DNA of 64,000 bases, from NCBI GenBank assembly GCA_947044365.1, contig OX345636.1:35035212-35099211 (forward strand). Reading direction: 5' to 3'. Made by a program: the position numbers and the translations under genes. Shown in pieces: positions 60,601 to 64,000 of the stretch (positions within the stretch are counted from its first letter, which is position 1; every line of letters starts with the position of its first letter). This DNA comes from Petrosia ficiformis (taxonomy: Eukaryota > Porifera > Demospongiae > Haplosclerida > Petrosiidae). The notes below the pieces were generated by a model. The model was not told where the DNA came from, ran no database searches, and saw nothing but the letters and a program-made list of their open reading frames with translations.

Positions 60601-62776
60601 TTTTGAAGATCACATCCGATGGTTTACTTCATTCCTTAGTGCTCGGAACCTATCCCAGTCGTCTTGATTATGAGTTTTGTAATGCTTCCTTCTATAGTAA
60701 TTTCTCCATCTCATTAGCTCCCTCAGATTTTCATCTATCCATTCATCTTGCTTCCCATTCCTATTCTTGACTTTAATCACTGGAGCATGCTTATCAAGTA
60801 TGCTAAAAAAGAGAAACTTCCAGTAGCTCCATTTATCATCTATGTGCTCAAAGATTTGCCAAGAGCATCATGCAGGTCAGATAGTAGGTCCTCAGTTCTG
60901 CATGACTTATAGCTCCTAACATTACTTACACCCACATGAGGTCCACTTAACCTTCCAGTGCATTCACCATAGATCATCAGGTGATCACTATTAGTTAAAC
61001 TAATAGTACCAGTAGCTGAAAACATATCTGGGTTTGAATTAAAAAATACATCTATGAGTGACCTCGAATGATTTGTTATACGAGTTGGCTCACTGATTAG
61101 TTGCAATAGGTTGTGATCTCCAGTTAGTAGGAGCAACTCATCAACATGGGGAGAGGAGGACATCAAGTTACAATTCAGATCCCCCATGAGAACAACTTCC
61201 TTTCTTTCAGCTGTTACCCTCTCAAGCATAGACCCAAGGGCCTCTATGATAACACTATCAGCTCTAGGTGGCCTATAGATGTTTCCTAGAAGAAATACTC
61301 TTTTTCTCATATGCGGTTCCAACCAGACAATCTCAACTTCCTCCTCCTCTAGATCAGGTCTTTGCCTACAACGACACCTATCTGGAACATAAACCATCAC
61401 ATCTACTCCTCTTCCATCACGGTCCTTCCTGTATGTATTGTATTTTGAAATAGAGATCTCAGCATCCAGCACAGTACTATTCAACCATGTCTCACTAACA
61501 CCAAGGATCACAGGTCTCTTTGTGTCGTTCAAGACAGCTCTTAATTCATCCATCTTTGGCAGTAGGCTCTGCACATTGAGGTGACAGAAAATAGGAGAGA
61601 TTGTACAGACATCAAGAGGTGAGACATCAGGCTGACATAAGGTGTCAATTAAGTCATTGGAGGAGAAATCAATATCCTCAACCAGCTCTGTATCACATTC
61701 CTTCAAAGAACACAATGGACATTCCCAGTGACTGTCAGACATGCCTAACTGCTCATATTCTTCACTACCAATACCACAGCACCTAGAATGAATCCACTAG
61801 TCACAGGTGTCACAACATATTCCTTGCTGATTACTTGTCACAGACTTACAACACACACTACACGTATACCTCACAGGGCCAGAATTAGTTTGAACATCCC
61901 CAGACAACAGTAGTAGCCAGTAATGGAAGGAAAAAAACAATCTACCTTTAGAACACTTCGGTGCAAGGTGTGAATGTCTTCTCCAGATCAATATCGAAGC
62001 TGTACCATAGCCATCACTAGGTAGAAGTCTCTCGGGAGCAAGCAATACATTCCCTACACAAACATCAACATTTGGACCGTCAGGTGGCGTATGAATAACT
62101 TTAGAAACCACCAAACAAAAACACAAACACTAGACCAGAAATGTATGCCTGCACACCATTTTTGAATTACGTTAAGTTAGAAAGGGATGCTAAAATGTCA
62201 CTACACTATCAGAAACTAAAATGTACAGCTACCTAAAGTAATGTTTAAAAGCTAGAATCTTTCTCTTACAGAAATCACATTAAAAAAATGTATAAACGCT
62301 TAGCACAATAAATTATCACCGTTAAAATACCAACCAAGCTAGGTTGCTTGTACTTCATGCTATGTTACTAAGTGGTGTGAATTAGATAATAGTTTAACAG
62401 TATGCAGTATCACTCCGCCTTTGAAGATCGGTATTTAAGCTTAATTATCATTTTACATGTGATTGTAGAGTTTAAATATCAGCATACACACATACCTCAT
62501 TGTCTCAGTGTAGATTTAACCTTCTATATGTGACAGGCTGTATAGTTTAGCTAGGTTGTTTATATATGGTTGCTTGCACTAAAGGTGAATATGTGCTTCA
62601 TAAACGTCAATTTTTGCCACATAGATTATTTTCCTGTCCATATCTGCTTAAATTTTCGAGTGTTTACTGTATTTTATGCAAATTTGTACTGGTGTAAATT
62701 GACATCAAAGGTATATATCATATTTATTTATAGATGAAAAGAATTTTAACTGTGTGTGATATGCACATGTATGTAG

Positions 62777-62839
<63 letters not shown>

Positions 62840-63822
62840 TATATATATATATATATATTCAATGGAACTTGATTAGTAAATACTAATTATAGTACGTACA
62901 CTTGCATAGTCCGTAAAAACATTGCATAACATAATACCAAAGTAGTAGGACACCATACATTACATACCTGTTAATGCATACACTGCTAATACCTATTTTC
63001 TCATTAAACATACAAAATATAGTAAAGACAACTGTATATATCATTTGGGGAAGTAGGGAGACCTTGAAGCGTAACATGGGGTTGTCTGATTTTACCTCGA
63101 GTAACAAACAATTTCGTCCCTCACTAAATTATTGCTTATCAGAACGTGGAAATTCAAACCTCATAGCATGTTAAATCACTTATTGCCATGAGTTATTTAC
63201 ACACTTACTGCTCATGAGTATTTTAATGTATTTCAGGTAGACTCCACAAAGCACTTCATTGCTAATGTATTGTTATAATATAGTGTCGACCTTTATTGAC
63301 TCCACCCTCATGCCACATTAAAATGCTCAATACACTACAAAGGTGTTATAACTATAATACCGTATTTCCTTGAATAAGAGCCCCCCTTGAATAATGACCG
63401 CCCTCGAATGGTAGCCTCCCCCTCGAGAGTCGCCTGTTGAAATAGTAGCCGCGGCTCTTGTTCAAGGAAATACGGTAATGATCAATTGTTTTCCTCTCCC
63501 AAGCAAATCCTGTATGAAAACGTTTATAGCATTATATGTAATTATACATACTAAATTACTATTATTATATTTATAATTTATATATAATTAATTATATATA
63601 TATAACATTGAAATTATTAAAGTTATTTTATGATCAATTTTCAGCCATTCTGAAATCTTTTTTCTAGCCAAAAGGCTATAGTTCAGGGTATAATTTTTTT
63701 GTTATTTTATACAGTATGAAGTATCTGAAATTACTGAAAATAATGAAGAATTACAAAGGGATAATAAAGAATTACAAAAAGTGATTAAAGAGTTAGAATC
63801 AACTGCTGATCAAAAAGAAGAG
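42261..63822 (+). CDS. DYNC1H1-like: Dynein-1 heavy chain tail fused to a coiled coil, plus-arm gene (at least 1737 aa, 3' end outside window)
   Basis: The start at 42261 gives [18 protein letters not shown] and matches the minus-arm protein from its first residues. Exons 1-18 encode about 1130 residues of cytoplasmic dynein 1 heavy chain tail. Exons 19-21 add 607 residues of coiled coil. Frame is preserved at every GT/AG junction, and no stop interrupts any exon. As in the other arm, sequence equivalent to linker, AAA+ ring, stalk and microtubule-binding domain is absent. Knowledge of the family predicts a dimeric, subunit-binding tail. Its use as a cargo scaffold or as a competitor of true dynein is inference. 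Further exons probably follow beyond 64,000, since the minus-arm gene has at least five more. Confidence 0.8.
44838..45101 (+). other. Intron 6 with remnant of a GAGAGTAC element
   Basis: GAGAGTACAGTAGTATTCTT and CAGAAAAATGGCTGC (about 44,906-44,945) resemble the ends of the composite element at 46,620-48,865. A comparable remnant lies in the minus-arm intron 6 (about 37,175-37,225, AGAGAGTACCACTGTACTCT). The insertion is therefore probably older than the duplication. No exon lies here. Confidence 0.45.
46255..46450. repeat. Diverged foldback element in intron 11 (plus arm)
   Basis: AAATGAAAGATGTAGGGATG and CAAGGTTGGGAGGCTAACAT match the left arm of the hairpin at 47522-47806. The right arm is shortened: TACTTATGTAGAATTATATG, then GGTTTGTTTAATTTTGG. 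Non-coding. Confidence 0.65.
46859..46887. repeat. TTA/ATT trinucleotide microsatellite
   Basis: A run of ATT repeats of about 29 bp lies inside the composite element in intron 11. Confidence 0.85.
47522..47806. repeat. Long near-perfect hairpin (foldback element)
   Basis: The left arm begins CATTTTCAATAAAAATGAAG and includes AAGCATGCGAACAAGGTTGG and ATATAACCCTACATAAGTA. The right arm is its reverse complement: TACTTATGTAGGGTTATATG, CCAACCTTGTTTGCATGCTT, ATTTTTATTGAAAATG. Arms are about 120 bp with few mismatches, around a spacer of roughly 45 bp near 47,645-47,690. A transcript through it would form a long double-stranded stem. Confidence 0.8.
48235..48672 (+). repeat. Half-copy of the foldback repeat family
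   Basis: It begins TTTTTATGGCCTGTTGGGCC and passes through CTCAGTCAATTAATGGACGT and CAAGCTCTACAGACAAGCAG. It ends CTCTATATATCTTGTT. It closely matches 5606-6045 and sits inside the composite element of intron 11. Non-coding. Confidence 0.7.
49271..49949. mobile_element. hAT-like non-autonomous element in intron 13 (plus arm)
   Basis: The left end TAGTGGTGCACCTATACCGA and the right end, read inward (AAGTGGTGCACCAATACTAC), share AGTGGTGCACC, a typical hAT terminus. The 650-bp interior holds only a 99-codon open frame with no recognised domain. The corresponding minus-arm intron lacks it. No convincing 8-bp duplication is visible. Confidence 0.6.
49950..51801. other. Remainder of intron 13 (plus arm), unclassified sequence
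   Basis: No splice-competent exon or known transposon protein is recognisable. Two open frames (51149-51355 and 51357-51554) are adjacent and of unusual, hydrophilic composition. They may be remains of an inserted transposon or retrocopy. The minus-arm intron 13 (33858-35215) is unrelated here, so this is an arm-specific insertion. Confidence 0.35.
52380..53145. repeat. Interspersed repeat of the GGGTCCC family in intron 15 (plus arm)
   Basis: This is the mirror image of 32515-33240. It ends GACACGTAGGCGAGGGTCCC and includes GCTTTTGCTAAAACCATTTG. Near-identity with the opposite arm contrasts with the much larger divergence of exon 1. Confidence 0.65.
53250..53815 (-). repeat. Repeat with the conserved 86-codon open frame, plus-arm copy
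   Basis: The open frame at 53262-53522 (minus strand) starts [20 protein letters not shown]. It differs from the mirror copy at 32139-32399 at about three of 86 positions (for example YKLLG against YKVLG, and VPLHVEKGA against VLLHVAKGA). It lies in intron 15. Product unrecognised. Confidence 0.6.
55005..55568 (+). repeat. Third, decayed copy of the 86-codon-frame repeat
   Basis: TTGTGGGTGTAGCTGGGCGC, GCCAACATGCAGTGGGGTCA and GTCCTCTAAGGGTTAA match the copies at 31790-32420 and 53250-53815, but the frame is broken. It lies between exons 18 and 19 of the plus gene, in inverted orientation to the neighbouring copy. Confidence 0.6.
56314..57912 (+). CDS. Plus-arm exon 19, large coiled-coil exon (533 codons)
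   Basis: This exon starts after TTTCTTTCAG with [12 protein letters not shown] and runs 1599 bp to CAG|GTACAT. It is heptad-rich throughout and has no recognisable enzymatic motif. It contains an internal duplication: [20 protein letters not shown] (near 56650) and [20 protein letters not shown] (near 57110), each followed by KREL.KDKE and EMEL.EK. The minus-arm exon keeps one unit and lacks about 61 codons of the second. Exon 18 of the dynein tail ends in phase 0, so the two join without a shift. Confidence 0.85.
58150..63822 (+). CDS. Plus-arm coiled-coil exons 20 and 21
   Basis: Exon 20 (58150-58263) reads [19 protein letters not shown] and exon 21 (63715-63822) reads [20 protein letters not shown]. 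Both have GT/AG borders and whole-codon lengths, and both match exons 20 and 21 of the minus arm (26795-26908, 24328-24435). The intron between them is about 5.4 kb because a hAT fragment and an antisense LINE lie inside it. Confidence 0.85.
58967..59345 (+). mobile_element. 5' end of a hAT transposon with BED zinc finger
   Basis: It starts TAGGCCTGGGCGATAACTTC, a hAT-like terminus. From 59103 an open frame begins [20 protein letters not shown] and continues YFGFP. It then has [16 protein letters not shown], the first half of a BED-type zinc finger used for DNA binding by hAT transposases. The frame ends at 59345 without the catalytic domain, and an antisense LINE starts soon after. It is a truncated fragment. 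Confidence 0.65.
59450..62130 (-). mobile_element. Decayed CR1/L2-like non-LTR retrotransposon with PHD-like finger, EEP endonuclease and RT
   Basis: Reading on the minus strand: a Cys-rich start ([18 protein letters not shown]) and [13 protein letters not shown] form a PHD-like finger, interrupted by one TAG at about 61,797-61,799. The endonuclease domain (60840-61742) shows [25 protein letters not shown] and NSDHL, so its catalytic set is intact. Reverse transcriptase follows in fragments: 60022-60357, then 59666-60091 with [26 protein letters not shown] and LYADDSAIY, then 59453-59644. Frame breaks lie between about 60,840 and 60,357 and near 59,650. It sits antisense in the intron between exons 20 and 21. 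Confidence 0.85.
62131..62775. other. AT-rich intron sequence without recognised feature
   Basis: This stretch lies 5' of the antisense LINE and is probably partly its promoter or leader. No exon of the plus gene and no inverted repeat is visible. Confidence 0.35.
62776..62860. repeat. TA microsatellite
   Basis: TA dinucleotides with rare interruptions, about 85 bp, inside the intron between exons 20 and 21 of the plus gene. Confidence 0.9.
63358..63477. mobile_element. 120-bp MITE with TACCGTATTTCC ends
   Basis: The left end TACCGTATTTCCTTGAATAA is the reverse complement of the right end TTGTTCAAGGAAATACGGTA with few mismatches. The body repeats phrases about AATAGTAGCC and GAATGGTAGCC. 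TA bounds each side, as expected of Tc1/mariner-type miniature elements. It is non-coding and lies about 240 bp upstream of exon 21. Confidence 0.8.
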
Positions 63823-64000
63823 GTATATAATATTCTTTTAAGTAATGTTGCTCATAGAATGTATGGATTCAACAAATATTTGCTCCATTCGAATATTGGC
63901 TTACATTTGAATGTTTTTGTTGTGTCTAATATTTGATAGAAATAAGTTATAACAACATTTTTATGAAAGCAAGTGAACGTACAGATATTTGCTCATTAAA

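Larger units (their letters stand above)
24328..63822. repeat. Large inverted duplication (palindrome) centred near 42,241
   Basis: Exons 1 to 21 occur on both sides of the axis in the same order outward and on opposite strands, with matching exon lengths except where whole codons were gained or lost. Parts of the introns are also shared. Examples are intron 1 next to exon 2, intron 15 with the 86-codon repeat, and the stretch after exon 20 (about 26,640-26,760 and 58,320-58,425). The arms are of unequal length because of arm-specific insertions. The outer limit of the plus arm is beyond the window. Confidence 0.9.

Noticed and set aside
42261..63822. The inverted duplication as two alleles joined by mis-assembly
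   Set aside because: Exon 1 differs at about a quarter of residues, codon-sized indels distinguish the arms and many insertions are arm-specific, which is too much for alleles. Long reads across the axis are still needed for proof.
54622..64000. A complete dynein heavy chain with AAA+ motor downstream of the tail
   Set aside because: No Walker A or B, sensor, stalk or microtubule-binding sequence is visible in either arm. The next in-frame exons are coiled coil.

Overview
The window looks like a piece of an AT-rich invertebrate genome. Introns are often only 50-100 bp, genes carry many phase-0 exons, and transposon remnants are dense. The receptor family, the PHD-finger pogo transposase and the compact introns suggest a demosponge such as Amphimedon; this is inference, since no species-specific marker was checked. 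No bacterial, organellar or RNA genes were found.

Layout. Positions 1-1,000 hold the first exon of a kinase-fold gene on the minus strand whose catalytic residues are replaced (a probable pseudokinase). Positions 1,269-6,050 hold a hAT remnant and a decayed non-LTR retrotransposon with a C-terminal PD-(D/E)XK-like nuclease. Positions 6,200-7,300 and 14,900-16,530 hold three copies of one repeat unit linked to TATG microsatellites. Positions 7,687-11,352 (minus) carry one intronless gene for a large secreted-then-membrane protein: signal peptide, beta-helix-like ectodomain, Cys-rich stalk and multi-pass membrane domain. Positions 11,869-14,803 are a nearly complete pogo/Tigger-like DNA transposon with inverted ends, TA flanks and an intact 709-residue transposase ending in a PHD finger.

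The rest, about 17.7-64 kb, is one large inverted duplication. Two multi-exon genes stand head to head about an axis near 42,241, with start codons 39 bp apart. Each encodes the N-terminal tail of cytoplasmic dynein 1 heavy chain (about 1,120-1,130 residues, 18 exons). At an exon boundary just before the linker and motor would begin, each reads in frame into a long coiled coil. I see no AAA+ motor or microtubule-binding stalk. The minus gene can be followed through 26 exons plus a probable terminal exon (about 1,813 residues). The plus gene runs off the window after exon 21. All exons I placed keep frame in both arms, so both genes look intact.

The arms differ in transposon load (LINEs, hAT pieces, foldback elements, a 2.2-kb composite element). 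Their divergence is patchy: some exons are almost identical, while exon 1 differs at roughly a quarter of residues. This suggests gene conversion between old paralogues rather than a mis-joined pair of alleles. By inference, the products could dimerise and bind dynein intermediate or light-intermediate chains without being motors, making them candidate motorless dynein-tail scaffolds or decoys. This is the most interesting system in the window.
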